13,630 nucleotides of DNA from Desulfobacterales bacterium (GCA_025454275.1 JALOOS010000043.1:1-13630); one strand, 5' to 3'; positions 1-6,766 are shown, numbered from the stretch's first letter. The notes: generated by a model not told the origin, from the sequence alone. Numbers and translations are program-made.

Positions 1-27
1 GTCGGCCTGGTGCGGGTCTTCCCCTGA
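1..27 (+). CDS. C-terminal end of a convergent gene (partial)
   Basis: Frame 1 from the first base reads VGLVRVFP followed by TGA at 25-27. Only eight codons are visible, so neither family nor function can be named. It is plausible as the tail of a gene because it faces the minus-strand polyamine operon and both units stop on either side of one GC hairpin at 33-58. The reading could equally be chance. Confidence 0.25.
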   Translation, partial: VGLVRVFP

Positions 28-32
28 GGCGG

Positions 33-58
33 GGCCGTCGCGGGCGGCCGCGGCGGCC
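33..58. terminator. GC hairpin between convergent stop codons
   Basis: Arms GGCCGTCGCG (33-42) and CGCGGCGGCC (49-58) pair over 10 bp around a 6-nt GGCGGC loop. The single non-Watson-Crick position is a U-G wobble in plus-strand RNA and an A-C mismatch in minus-strand RNA. It abuts the stop codon of the deoxyhypusine-synthase-like gene (59-61) and lies 5 bp past the plus-strand TGA at 25-27. No U-tract follows on either strand, so it is not a textbook intrinsic terminator. It may be a U-less terminator or a 3'-end stabiliser shared by two convergent units. Confidence 0.4.
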
Positions 59-1078
59 CTACTCGGCAAACAGCCGGGCCCAGCGGCGGCGTTTGCGCTT
101 CTTCCAGCCCTTTTGGTGGTAGAGGTGGCTCACGATGAGGGGCACCACGGTGGTGGCCTCGGCGTAGACCATCTGCTCGTAGGTCGTGTCCACCTTGCCC
201 CAGGAGGCGGCCTCCTTGAGGGTCGAGCTCGAGCAGGCGCCGTCGCGCACGTCGGCCACCGTGATCTGCACGGCGTATCGGTGCATGGGCACCTCCCGGC
301 CCAGGACCTCGGCGCAGATCACCGTGTCCTGGATGAAGTTCTTGGGCACCCCGCCGCCGATCATGAAAAGTCCGCTCGTCTTCGCCTCCATCTTGATGCG
401 GGTCAGCTCGTAAAAATCAGCCACCGCGTCGATGCTCAGGCGGCGGTCGGGGCGCTCGGCCTGGTGCTTGACCAGCCCGAAACCCGCGCTGGAGTCCGTG
501 AAGGCCGGGCAGAAGATCGGCACCTCGTGCCGGAAGGCGAGCTCCACCAGCGACTCTTTTTTCTTCGCCCGGGTCGTGAGGTAGCGGCCCATCTCGCGGA
601 TGAACTCCCGCGAGGAATAGGGCCGGGGCGCAAGGCCGTCGGCGATCCGCTTGATGGTCATGTCGCAGGCCTGGAGCTCTTCCTCATCGATGTAGGTGTC
701 GTAGATCCGGTCGATGTAATGGCGGCGCAGCTCGCGGTCATCCACCGCCGGGCTTCCCTGGTAATGGCTGAAGCCCAGGGCCTCGAAGAAGTCCATGTCC
801 ACGATGGAGGCGCCGGTGGCCACGACCACATCCACCATGTTGTACTTTACCATGTCGGCGTAGACTTGCATGCAGCCCCCGGCGCTGGTGCTCCCGGCCA
901 GGGTGAGGACGATCGTGCAGCCGGGGTCTTTCAGCATGCGCTCGAAGATCTCCGCCGCGGCTGCGGTGTCGCGCGAGCTGAAAGACATGCCGCGCATGGC
1001 CTTGATGATGGGGGTGGCGTTGAAGGATGTGACGTCGACGTGCCGGACGGGTGTTTTCAGAAAACGCTTTTTGGCCAT
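59..1078 (-). CDS. Deoxyhypusine synthase-like protein (probable aminobutyltransferase / homospermidine synthase type)
   Basis: The 339-residue product is a full-length member of the deoxyhypusine synthase family. Its C-terminal half carries EAASWGKV, matching the SWGK motif around the catalytic lysine of eukaryotic enzymes, so K295 is the likely lysine that forms the enzyme-aminobutyl imine. Other family-like blocks are the TLAGSTSAGG segment (59-68), DSSAGFG (195-201) and GGGVPKNF (241-248), expected to contribute to NAD and amine binding. Bacteria lack the eIF5A substrate of true deoxyhypusine synthase, so a small amine is the likely acceptor. Behind a decarboxylase and an agmatinase, NAD-dependent transfer from putrescine or spermidine giving homospermidine is the best guess; an agmatine acceptor is possible. 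The ATG has an AAGGA ribosome site 8 nt upstream. It follows speB after 54 bp and is surely cotranscribed. The last 15 residues form a strongly basic tail (WKKRKRRRW). The family is certain, the acceptor is not. Confidence 0.9.
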   Translation of the reverse strand: MAKKRFLKTPVRHVDVTSFNATPIIKAMRGMSFSSRDTAAAAEIFERMLKDPGCTIVLTLAGSTSAGGCMQVYADMVKYNMVDVVVATGASIVDMDFFEALGFSHYQGSPAVDDRELRRHYIDRIYDTYIDEEELQACDMTIKRIADGLAPRPYSSREFIREMGRYLTTRAKKKESLVELAFRHEVPIFCPAFTDSSAGFGLVKHQAERPDRRLSIDAVADFYELTRIKMEAKTSGLFMIGGGVPKNFIQDTVICAEVLGREVPMHRYAVQITVADVRDGACSSSTLKEAASWGKVDTTYEQMVYAEATTVVPLIVSHLYHQKGWKKRKRRRWARLFAE

Positions 1079-1132
1079 GATCGGATTCCTTGTTGTGGGG
1101 GGATATGGGCTGAGAGGCGGCCGCCCCCGGGG

Positions 1133-1981
1133 TCAGCGCCCCGCAAAGCGGTAGCTCAAGAGCTTGTAGATGAGTTTGGCGGCCAGGAAGTCCGGTGCCT
1201 TGTTGTGGTCGCTGGGGCAGAGCTCGACGACATCGGCGCCCACCACCCGGCGTCGGCGGCAGACGTCCCGCAGCAGCCCGGTGATGTCGTACCAGGAAAG
1301 CCCTCCCGGTTCGGGTGTGCCCGTGGAGGGCATGAACGCCGGGTCGAACACGTCGAGATCGATCGTGACGTAGCAGTCGGGTCCGAGCCGGGCGATGACC
1401 GCCTCGACCCAGTCCGGCCGGCGGACGATCTCGTGGGCCCAGAAGACGTTTTGCGGCTCCATCCGGGTGCGTTCCCCGGCCTCCATGCTGCGGAGGCCGA
1501 CCTGCACCACGGAGCAGGCCTCCTGCGCCCGGGCCATGACGCAGGCGTGGTTGAAGCGGCTGCCCTCGTATTCCTCGCGCAGGTCCGCATGGGCGTCGAG
1601 CTGCAGCACGCTCATCTGCGGAAAGCGGGCCGCGTGGGCCTGGATGGCGCCGATGCTGACCGAGTGCTCGCCGCCCAGGGTGAGAACGAATTTCCCCCGC
1701 TGCAGATACCCTTCCACCCGCTCACGCACCGCGGCCACCATGGCCTGCGGTGAGCCCTTCTCATCGACCGGCGCCGCGGTGAAGATGCCCCGCCGGTAGA
1801 CCTCGCTCTCGGTCTCGATGTCGTAGAGCTCCATGTTGGCCGAGGCCGCGATGACGGCCTGCGGCCCCCGGTCGGCGCCCTTCAGCCAGGTCGACGTCTC
1901 ATCGTAGGGGACCGGCAACACCACCGCCGCTGCAGATGCCTCATCTGCGAATTCGGGTGGAATCGCGCCGAAGAGGCTCAT
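1133..1981 (-). CDS. speB: Agmatinase (ureohydrolase family)
   Basis: The 282-residue product is a complete arginase/agmatinase-family enzyme. It hydrolyses agmatine to putrescine and urea in the cytosol at a dimanganese centre. The ligand motifs are all present: GGEH (H106), DAHAD (D129, H131, D133) and IDLDVFDP (D208, D210). MPSTGTPEPGG (217-227) is the usual substrate-loop motif, and the tail AAKLIYKLLSYRF is typical of bacterial agmatinases. The frame stays open further upstream, but the ATG at 1979-1981 is chosen because its first base pairs overlap the stop of the arginine decarboxylase gene (ATGA), implying translational coupling; there is no strong Shine-Dalgarno of its own. Position after an agmatine-making enzyme favours agmatinase over arginase or formimidoylglutamase. 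A related ureohydrolase acting on an N-substituted agmatine cannot be excluded given the downstream aminobutyltransferase-like gene. Confidence 0.92.
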   Translation of the reverse strand: MSLFGAIPPEFADEASAAAVVLPVPYDETSTWLKGADRGPQAVIAASANMELYDIETESEVYRRGIFTAAPVDEKGSPQAMVAAVRERVEGYLQRGKFVLTLGGEHSVSIGAIQAHAARFPQMSVLQLDAHADLREEYEGSRFNHACVMARAQEACSVVQVGLRSMEAGERTRMEPQNVFWAHEIVRRPDWVEAVIARLGPDCYVTIDLDVFDPAFMPSTGTPEPGGLSWYDITGLLRDVCRRRRVVGADVVELCPSDHNKAPDFLAAKLIYKLLSYRFAGR

Positions 1982-2565
1982 CCGGCGTTCAGGCTCACCC
2001 GCAGGATCGGGTAGTGGTAGTTGACGAAGCACAGGGCCGCGAGCGCCGTGCCGTATTTCTTGGTGGGCACGAAGCTCTCGGTGATGATGCGCCGATCCTT
2101 CAGGCGGAACTGCTCCGAATAGCCGTTGGTGTAGAGCTCCTCGATGCTGGCGTGCAGACGTCGTTCGATCTCCGTGACGCTGTGGTCGCCGTAGAGCTCG
2201 CACACCAGGCCGCCGTATTTGGCGCGCGTCTTTTTGTCGTAGAGCCATCCGTAAATGATCCCCGCCGTGGCGCGCTCACCCTTGTTCACGGTGCAGACGG
2301 AGAAGATCGACTCCATCACGGAGCCGTGAACAAGGCGCTGGGGGCGGGGGATTTCGTTGGCGATGGCCGGCAGGATGGAGGAGTATGTCATGATGTTGCA
2401 CATCTCCACTCCCGCCGCCTTGAGGGCGAGATGGTAGGAACCTGCGTGCACGGTAAGATCGCTCTGGCCGGTCCCCTTGGTGACAAAGTAGTCGCGCGGG
2501 ACGCGGTTGCCGATCACCAGCTCACCCAAACGGCCTTCCACGTGCAAGATATCTTCTTTTTCCAC
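1978..2565 (-). CDS. pdaD: Pyruvoyl-dependent arginine decarboxylase
   Basis: The 195-residue product matches the PvlArgDC family, which converts arginine to agmatine using a pyruvoyl group made by self-cleavage rather than PLP. The cleavage site is visible as TYSSILPA, with S62-S63 corresponding to the Ser-Ser pair that splits into beta and alpha chains; S63 becomes the pyruvoyl group. GERATAGI contains E97, the likely counterpart of the catalytic glutamate of the Methanocaldococcus enzyme. The start is GTG at 2563-2565: an in-frame TGA lies 24 nt upstream, leaving no longer alternative, and AAGGGA sits 9 nt before it. A nearby upstream ATG (2590) is out of frame. It is the first gene of the polyamine operon and overlaps speB by 4 nt. 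The pyruvoyl type is common in archaea and scattered in bacteria, in contrast to the usual PLP-dependent SpeA. Confidence 0.94.
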   Translation of the reverse strand: MEKEDILHVEGRLGELVIGNRVPRDYFVTKGTGQSDLTVHAGSYHLALKAAGVEMCNIMTYSSILPAIANEIPRPQRLVHGSVMESIFSVCTVNKGERATAGIIYGWLYDKKTRAKYGGLVCELYGDHSVTEIERRLHASIEELYTNGYSEQFRLKDRRIITESFVPTKKYGTALAALCFVNYHYPILRVSLNAG

Positions 2566-2792
2566 TCCCTGTGTTCCCTTTCGGTATCATAAAAAATCCT
2601 GTGCTTAGGTTCGCTCGAAGATCCCTCCCGGGCCGCCCGCCGGGCGCCGCGCGAGAAATCCGCCTCAGGCCGCATGAAAAGGACGCAGAAAAATAGCACC
2701 AAAAATTTTTTTTGCAATAGGTTTTTTAGCGTTTGATTTCAAATGGTTCATAACAAGCCGGATCCGCCCCGCCGTTGCCTCCTTTCCGTCCG
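2566..2792 (-). promoter_or_regulatory. Promoter and leader region of the polyamine operon
   Basis: This 227-bp gap lies between the ATPase stop and the arginine decarboxylase start. Its middle (about 2680-2755) is strikingly AT-rich against GC-rich surroundings. Two overlapping weak sigma-70 candidates read leftward: TTGCAA (2712-2717), 16 bp, TATTTT (2690-2695); and TTGAAA (2737-2742), 17 bp, TATTGC (2714-2719). The first would give a leader of roughly 115-120 nt. The leader includes a GC-rich stretch (about 2630-2655) able to form several short hairpins. I recognise no known riboswitch. A 28-codon frame (2665-2751, minus) exists but lacks a well-placed ribosome site. Confidence 0.3.
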
Positions 2793-4013
2793 TCACGGCA
2801 GCCCGGCCAGGTACTGGCAGGCCGGGGCGACCAGGATGGCGTGCTCCTCGTTCGCAATCCGCCGGTAGCCCGCGGCCGTTGCCACCAGATGAACCGCCGG
2901 CACCCTCAGCGCGTTCTGAACCTTGATCAGAGCCGCCGAGGGCTGAGGGTCATCGGCCCGGGCATCCAGCAGCAGCACCGGCCGTCCGTCGTCGGTGATG
3001 AGGAAATCGACCTCCTGCTGGTCCTTGGTCCGCACGAAGTTCAGACTGAAGCGTCCGTAGCCGAGCTCGTTCCAGCCGGCCACCGCGCGGCTGAGTTCGA
3101 GCGCCACCATGTTTTCGAAGCGTGCGGCCGGCTCCGCCACGCGCGGGGCGTCCCACAGGTAGATCTTCTGCCCTTCCCGGATCGCCCGGGGGATGCCGTG
3201 CGACCAGGGGGCGAGGCTCACCACCATGAAAAAACGCTGCAGCGCAAGCAGCCAGCTGCGGATCGTGTTGTACGCCACCTGGAGCCCCTGGGCCAGGGCC
3301 GGCACCGCGAGCAGCTGGCCGACCTGGGCCGGCAGCAGCTGATAGAGGGTTTCCAGTTCGGCCACCGCCTTGATCCCGGTCATGTCCCGGATGTCCTCCC
3401 GGATCAGCTGCCCGGCGTAGGCGCTCGACCAGCGCCGGTAGGAGGTCTTGCGCCCCGCGAGAAAGGGCTCCGGGAATCCGCTCTGCTCGGAGAGCGTCCG
3501 CCACAGCTCCGCGAGCTCGGAATGCCGCTCCATGCTGACCTGCAGCGGGCTGCCGAGGAACTCCTCCGGCCGGCGGTTCGCCCCGCCGAGCTCCGCCTGG
3601 GTGAAGGGCCAGAGGTGCAGGAGGTAGTAGCGGCCGGCGAGAGAGTCCCCGCGGCGCTGGGGTTGGTCCATCCGGCTGCTGCCCACGGCCAGGAACTGAT
3701 AGTCGCCCTCGATCCGGTCGTAGGCCCCCTTGAGGTAGCGCCGCCACCCGCGGTGCCGGTTGATCTCGTCGAACACGACCAGCGGCGGGGATTCGTCCGT
3801 GCGCTCGGTCTCTTCAAAGAACCCGGGGTTTCGGATCAGGCGGGCCCGGTCCTCCGGCAGTTCCCAGTTGAGATAGACCCGGTTCGCATACCCCGCGGCG
3901 AGCATCTCCGCCAATGTCGTCTTGCCGACCCGCCGGGCCCCTGCCATGAGAACGATGCGCTTTTCCCGGGTCAGCTCGCGCCAGATATGTCGGTACAGGG
4001 GCCGGTCACGCAT
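2793..4013 (-). CDS. AAA ATPase with C-terminal DUF4143-like domain
   Basis: The 406-residue product has the layout of the large AAA_14/DUF4143 family. The N-terminal P-loop domain shows Walker A GARRVGKT (25-32), Walker B LVVFDE (78-83) and a GSSR sensor-like segment (111-114). A helical linker follows, then a C-terminal region (about 190-406) with YLWDAPRVAE and QEVDFLI (333-339). In many relatives the last part is a PD-(D/E)XK-like fold with EVDF followed by E-x-K. Here the second motif reads D-A-R (350-352), so the usual lysine is absent and nuclease activity is doubtful. The cellular role of this family is largely unknown; genes are usually solitary, as here. The ATG at 4011-4013 has no Shine-Dalgarno, and a promoter with an inverted repeat lies directly before it. 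Composition matches the neighbours, so recent transfer is not obvious. Confidence 0.85.
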   Translation of the reverse strand: MRDRPLYRHIWRELTREKRIVLMAGARRVGKTTLAEMLAAGYANRVYLNWELPEDRARLIRNPGFFEETERTDESPPLVVFDEINRHRGWRRYLKGAYDRIEGDYQFLAVGSSRMDQPQRRGDSLAGRYYLLHLWPFTQAELGGANRRPEEFLGSPLQVSMERHSELAELWRTLSEQSGFPEPFLAGRKTSYRRWSSAYAGQLIREDIRDMTGIKAVAELETLYQLLPAQVGQLLAVPALAQGLQVAYNTIRSWLLALQRFFMVVSLAPWSHGIPRAIREGQKIYLWDAPRVAEPAARFENMVALELSRAVAGWNELGYGRFSLNFVRTKDQQEVDFLITDDGRPVLLLDARADDPQPSAALIKVQNALRVPAVHLVATAAGYRRIANEEHAILVAPACQYLAGLP

Positions 4014-4019
4014 GCAGGC

Positions 4020-4048
4020 AATATTTCACATGAATGAAATATAGTCAA
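4020..4048 (-). promoter_or_regulatory. Promoter of the DUF4143 ATPase gene, predicted leaderless
   Basis: Reading leftward, a -35 TTGACT (4043-4048) is separated by exactly 17 bp from a -10 AATATT (4020-4025), matching 5/6 and 4/6 of consensus. Six bases follow the -10 before the ATG at 4013, so the expected +1 falls on the A of the start codon. The gene has no Shine-Dalgarno, which fits a leaderless message. This is inference from spacing only. Confidence 0.5.
4021..4042. repeat. Perfect 8+8 bp inverted repeat, candidate operator
   Basis: ATATTTCA (4021-4028) and TGAAATAT (4035-4042) are exact reverse complements separated by CATGAA. The repeat fills the -35/-10 spacer and overlaps the -10 of the ATPase promoter, the classic place for a repressor dimer. 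A third half-site-like ATTTCA lies at 4055-4060. No regulator gene is adjacent, so autoregulation or an unlinked regulator is open. Confidence 0.5.
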
Positions 4049-4134
4049 GTCTAAATTTCATTAAGCTAAAAATAAAACAGATTCTGCGGACCCACCCGGG
4101 AAGGGGGAGTTTTTTGAGAACCGGAACAATGTGG

Positions 4135-4163
4135 TTGTGAAAAAACGAGCGTTTGCTTATGCT
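4135..4163 (+). promoter_or_regulatory. Candidate promoter of the methyltransferase pair
   Basis: TTGTGA (4135-4140) and TATGCT (4158-4163) are spaced by 17 bp, each matching 4/6 of the sigma-70 consensus. Transcription would begin near 4170, about 15 nt before the ATG at 4185. If used, this excludes the alternative GTG start at 4131. The rest of 4049-4134 is AT-rich, and I see nothing else certain in it. Confidence 0.25.
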
Positions 4164-4184
4164 GCCGGCAGTTTCCCGGTGAGG

Positions 4185-5081
4185 ATGGCGGTGACGGAAC
4201 CGGTGGATCCCGCTCGACATCTACGGCAGGTGAGAACGTACTACGACCGCAACACCCGGCGCTTTCTGCGCTGGGGCGCGGACCAAGGCACGCGCCACCT
4301 CCACGCCGCCCTCTGGCCCCCCGGGGTCGCATCCCTGAGAGAGGCCATGCACCATGCGAGCGAGCGGGTGGCGCAGGAGATCGAGCGCTCCCCCATCCGC
4401 GTCGAGCGGGTGCTCGATCTGGGCTGCGGGGTGGGGGGCAGCCTCTTCTACCTCGGCCGCCGGCTTCCCCGTCTGCGCGCGCTGACCGGGATCAGCCTGA
4501 GCCCGGTTCAGATCGCACATGCGTGCCGGCTTGTCCCCGCCGGGGAAAAGCACCGGTTCCGCTTCGTGGAGGGATCTTTTCTGGACCTTTCCGGAGAACG
4601 GTTCGCGGCCGATTTCGCCTATGCGATCGAAGCCTTCACGCACGGCCCGGACCCCGAGCGGTTCTTCGCCGTTCTGGCGGCGCGGCTGCCGCCCGGCGGC
4701 CGGCTGGTCATCATCGACGACTGCCTCACGCAGGCGGCCGAGGCCGGCGGGATTTCCTGCCGGCAGCGGCGGTGGCTGGACACCTACCGTCGGAACTGGC
4801 TCCTGCCGGGGTTGCGCAGCGCCTCCACCCTTGAGTCCCTTGCGTCCGAAAAAGGCTTTGTCCTCCTCCGGGACGAAGACCTGACCCCGTACCTGCGCCT
4901 CGGCCGTCCGCGGGACCGGGTGATTTCACTGTTCGTGCGATGGGCCGGCCCGCTGATGGAGCGCGGCATCTACCTGAAGTCCCTGGTCGGCGGAGATGCC
5001 AAACAGAAATGCTACGCGCAGGGGGTGGTCCGGTACCGGCTCCTCGTCTTCGAAACCCGCGCCCACCCGGCAGGCACATGA
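4185..5081 (+). CDS. Class I SAM-dependent methyltransferase
   Basis: The 298-residue product is a Rossmann-fold methyltransferase. Motif I is VLDLGCGVGGS (about 76-86), followed by LTGISLSPVQIA (about 100-111), the SP-Q element seen in tocopherol- and sterol-type methyltransferases, then GSFLDL, and an acidic post-II strand with YAIEAFTH. The N-terminal YYDRNTRRFLRWG also resembles that group. The methyl acceptor cannot be read from the sequence; lipid, isoprenoid or natural-product substrates are all possible. The start is uncertain: GTG 4131 (316 aa), ATG 4185, or GTG 4191, which has GAGG at good spacing. I prefer 4185 because family-like sequence begins there and a candidate promoter lies between 4135 and 4163. 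Its stop overlaps the next gene by 4 nt, so the two form a coupled unit. Confidence 0.85.
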   Translation: MAVTEPVDPARHLRQVRTYYDRNTRRFLRWGADQGTRHLHAALWPPGVASLREAMHHASERVAQEIERSPIRVERVLDLGCGVGGSLFYLGRRLPRLRALTGISLSPVQIAHACRLVPAGEKHRFRFVEGSFLDLSGERFAADFAYAIEAFTHGPDPERFFAVLAARLPPGGRLVIIDDCLTQAAEAGGISCRQRRWLDTYRRNWLLPGLRSASTLESLASEKGFVLLRDEDLTPYLRLGRPRDRVISLFVRWAGPLMERGIYLKSLVGGDAKQKCYAQGVVRYRLLVFETRAHPAGT

Positions 5082-5827
5082 TGGATCTCAGGACCCGCCT
5101 CGGCCTGCTGCGCTCCAGCCTGATTTATGTATGGCGGCCGCTCCAGCGGGCGCGGGTTGTCCGCTTCTACCGCCGGTTCGTGCCGCCGGGGGCGCTCTGC
5201 TTCGACGTCGGCGCGCACCTCGGAAGCCGCACCCGGGCCTTTCTTGCGCTCGGCGCGCGCGTCCTCGCGGTGGAGCCCCAGCCCGCGTGCGCCGCCTATC
5301 TTCGAAAACGGTGGGGGCGCCATCCGCGGTTCGCGCTGGTCGCCCAGGCTGTTGGGGCGGAGCCGGGAGCCGCGCGGCTTTTCGTAAACCGTTTGAACCC
5401 CGCAATCAGCTCCCTGGCGCCGGCAGCCTGGCGCGCGGCCATGGCGGATGCAGCGGCAGGGCCCGAGCGGTGGGACCGTGAGGTGGCGGTGGCGGTGACG
5501 ACGTTGGACCGGCTGATCGCAGCGTTCGGCCTCCCCTCGTTCTGCAAGATCGATGTCGAGGGGTTCGAGGTGGAGGTCCTCGCCGGTCTCTCTCGTCCGC
5601 TGCCGGCCCTCTCCTTCGAATTCATCAGCTTTGAATCGGACCGGGCCAAGGCCTGCCTCCGCCGTCTGGCCGCACTCGGCGGCTACCGTTTCAACTGGGC
5701 CTTCCGGGAGAAGCTTCGGCTCGAACATTCGACATGGGTCGAGGCCGCGGCGGTCGCGCGGATGCTGGACACCCTGGGGTCCCGGGTCCTCTCCGGCGAT
5801 GTTTATGCCCGTTTGCCGGTGAAATAG
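5078..5827 (+). CDS. FkbM family methyltransferase
   Basis: The 249-residue product carries the two hallmarks of the FkbM family: CFDVGAHLGSRT (41-52), the SAM-binding motif I, ending in VLAVEPQP (62-69), and FCKIDVEGFEVEVLAGL (155-171), the conserved K-x-D-x-E-G-x-E segment. FkbM proteins O-methylate hydroxyls in polyketides, glycans and glycolipids; no substrate can be assigned here. The chosen ATG at 5078-5080 overlaps the upstream TGA (ATGA). The frame is open to 4940, but the upstream part is the out-of-frame shadow of the first methyltransferase. Two adjacent, translationally coupled methyltransferases suggest successive methylation of one metabolite or sugar, but no glycosyltransferase or synthase is nearby. 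The C-terminus (GDVYARLPVK) looks complete. Confidence 0.88.
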   Translation: MMDLRTRLGLLRSSLIYVWRPLQRARVVRFYRRFVPPGALCFDVGAHLGSRTRAFLALGARVLAVEPQPACAAYLRKRWGRHPRFALVAQAVGAEPGAARLFVNRLNPAISSLAPAAWRAAMADAAAGPERWDREVAVAVTTLDRLIAAFGLPSFCKIDVEGFEVEVLAGLSRPLPALSFEFISFESDRAKACLRRLAALGGYRFNWAFREKLRLEHSTWVEAAAVARMLDTLGSRVLSGDVYARLPVK

Positions 5828-5914
5828 GAGGCCCCGGATCGACATCAGCTCGGCGTCGACCGGAATGCGGTCGGGGTCTTGAGCGTTGGCCATCTTCAGA
5901 TCGGTTGTTCCCAT
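5828..5914 (-). pseudogene. Possible N-terminal remnant of a gene downstream of the MBL hydrolase
   Basis: An ATG at 5912-5914 starts 2 nt after the stop of the metallo-beta-lactamase-fold gene, with GGAG 11 nt before it, so it has proper translation signals. Its first ~29 codons (MGTTDLKMANAQDP..., ending near IRGLL) look like ordinary protein. The frame then runs into the antisense of the FkbM coding region, where the reading becomes a typical proline/arginine-rich shadow. The simplest reading is a gene whose 3' part was lost when the methyltransferase pair came to lie against it. I do not recognise the fragment. It could also be a short chance frame. Confidence 0.3.
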
Positions 5915-5916
5915 TT

Positions 5917-6750
5917 CTAAATGAACTCCAGCTTCTCGCCGGCCGCAAACGGCTGCACTTTATCGCCGAAGGCCTCCCGCAGGGCCATCAGCGCCTTCCA
6001 CCCCGTGCAGTGGTTGAGGCGGAAGCTTTCGATCGATGGAAACTCCGTGCGCAGGGCCTCGATGGTGGCCGTGATCTGGGCGTTCCCGGCCGGCTGGAGG
6101 TGGCTTCCGCCGAGGACGGCGACGATGGGGCGGGGGGAGATTCGCCGCACCCGGCGCAGGGTGTTGATCAGGCCGGAATGGCAGCAGCCGAGGACCGCCG
6201 CGAGGCCCTTCCCGGTCTCCAGTACAAGCGACTGGTCGTCATGAAGGGGATCGGGTTCGACTCTCCCGCCCGCCTCGCGCAGGAGCTTGGGATCCACGGT
6301 TTCGAACCCGCTCTCGCGCGGGATGACGCCGGTCACCGTGATGTACCGCCCGATGGGGGTGGGCTCATCGCGCAGCGTGAGGCGGGTCCGGAGGGCCAGC
6401 TCCTCGCGGGGGAGCGGCATACCGATCGGCTTGGGCGGCGCGTGCCGGGCGCTCAGTTTCGTTTCGAAGACCGCGGAGGCCGCGATCAGGACGGGCCGCT
6501 CCATCCGGGCCAGAACGTGGGGCAGGCCGCCGGTGTGGTCGTAGTGGCCGTGGCTCAAGACGAGGTGGGTCGCCTGCTCCAGCCGGATCCCGGCCGCCTC
6601 CAGGTTGTGGGCGAGGAGCTGCGGGGTCTGCCCGGTGTCGAAGAGCACCGCCGCATCCGGGGTCTGGATGAAAAACGCCAGCCCGTGCTCCCCCCGGAAG
6701 GAGGAGCCGAAGGCCACCTCGTTGGCGACGACGCAGGTCACGGAAATCAT
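5917..6750 (-). CDS. MBL-fold metallo-hydrolase (COG1237-like)
   Basis: The 277-residue product has the metallo-beta-lactamase signature SHGHYDH (66-72), further likely metal or active-site histidines at GCCHSG (H191) and GGSHL (H217), and a late HCTG (247-250). This set and order matches the COG1237 group, whose named members include archaeal dihydropterin/ribofuranosylaminobenzene phosphate synthase-like proteins. Most bacterial members are uncharacterised hydrolases, and the substrate here is unknown. The ATG at 6748-6750 has AAGGAG 5 nt upstream. It lies 34 nt after the permease dppC, making it the fourth gene of the binding protein-permease operon. Such an arrangement suggests it acts on, or downstream of, what the transporter brings in, though this is inference. 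No signal peptide is visible, so it should be cytoplasmic. Confidence 0.85.
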   Translation of the reverse strand: MISVTCVVANEVAFGSSFRGEHGLAFFIQTPDAAVLFDTGQTPQLLAHNLEAAGIRLEQATHLVLSHGHYDHTGGLPHVLARMERPVLIAASAVFETKLSARHAPPKPIGMPLPREELALRTRLTLRDEPTPIGRYITVTGVIPRESGFETVDPKLLREAGGRVEPDPLHDDQSLVLETGKGLAAVLGCCHSGLINTLRRVRRISPRPIVAVLGGSHLQPAGNAQITATIEALRTEFPSIESFRLNHCTGWKALMALREAFGDKVQPFAAGEKLEFI

Positions 6751-6766
6751 TTCGGCTCCTTGCGGA

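Noticed and set aside
113..1753. 546-codon plus-strand open frame opposite the polyamine genes
   Set aside because: It is the antisense shadow of two clearly recognisable enzymes, rich in H, G, R, A and D with no family motif. Long antisense frames are expected at this GC content.
2700..2720. A-run/T-run at 2701-2713 as an intrinsic terminator
   Set aside because: The run is a short self-complementary A5T8 tract without a GC stem; a promoter-associated AT-rich element fits better.
2665..2751. 28-codon basic small ORF in the AT-rich gap before the arginine decarboxylase gene
   Set aside because: No suitably spaced ribosome site (the AAAGGAGG at 2779-2786 is 26 nt away), and AT-rich promoter sequence explains the lysine-rich reading.
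2775..4037. 420-codon plus-strand open frame opposite the ATPase gene
   Set aside because: It covers the ATPase gene almost exactly, has shadow-type composition and no motif or ribosome site.
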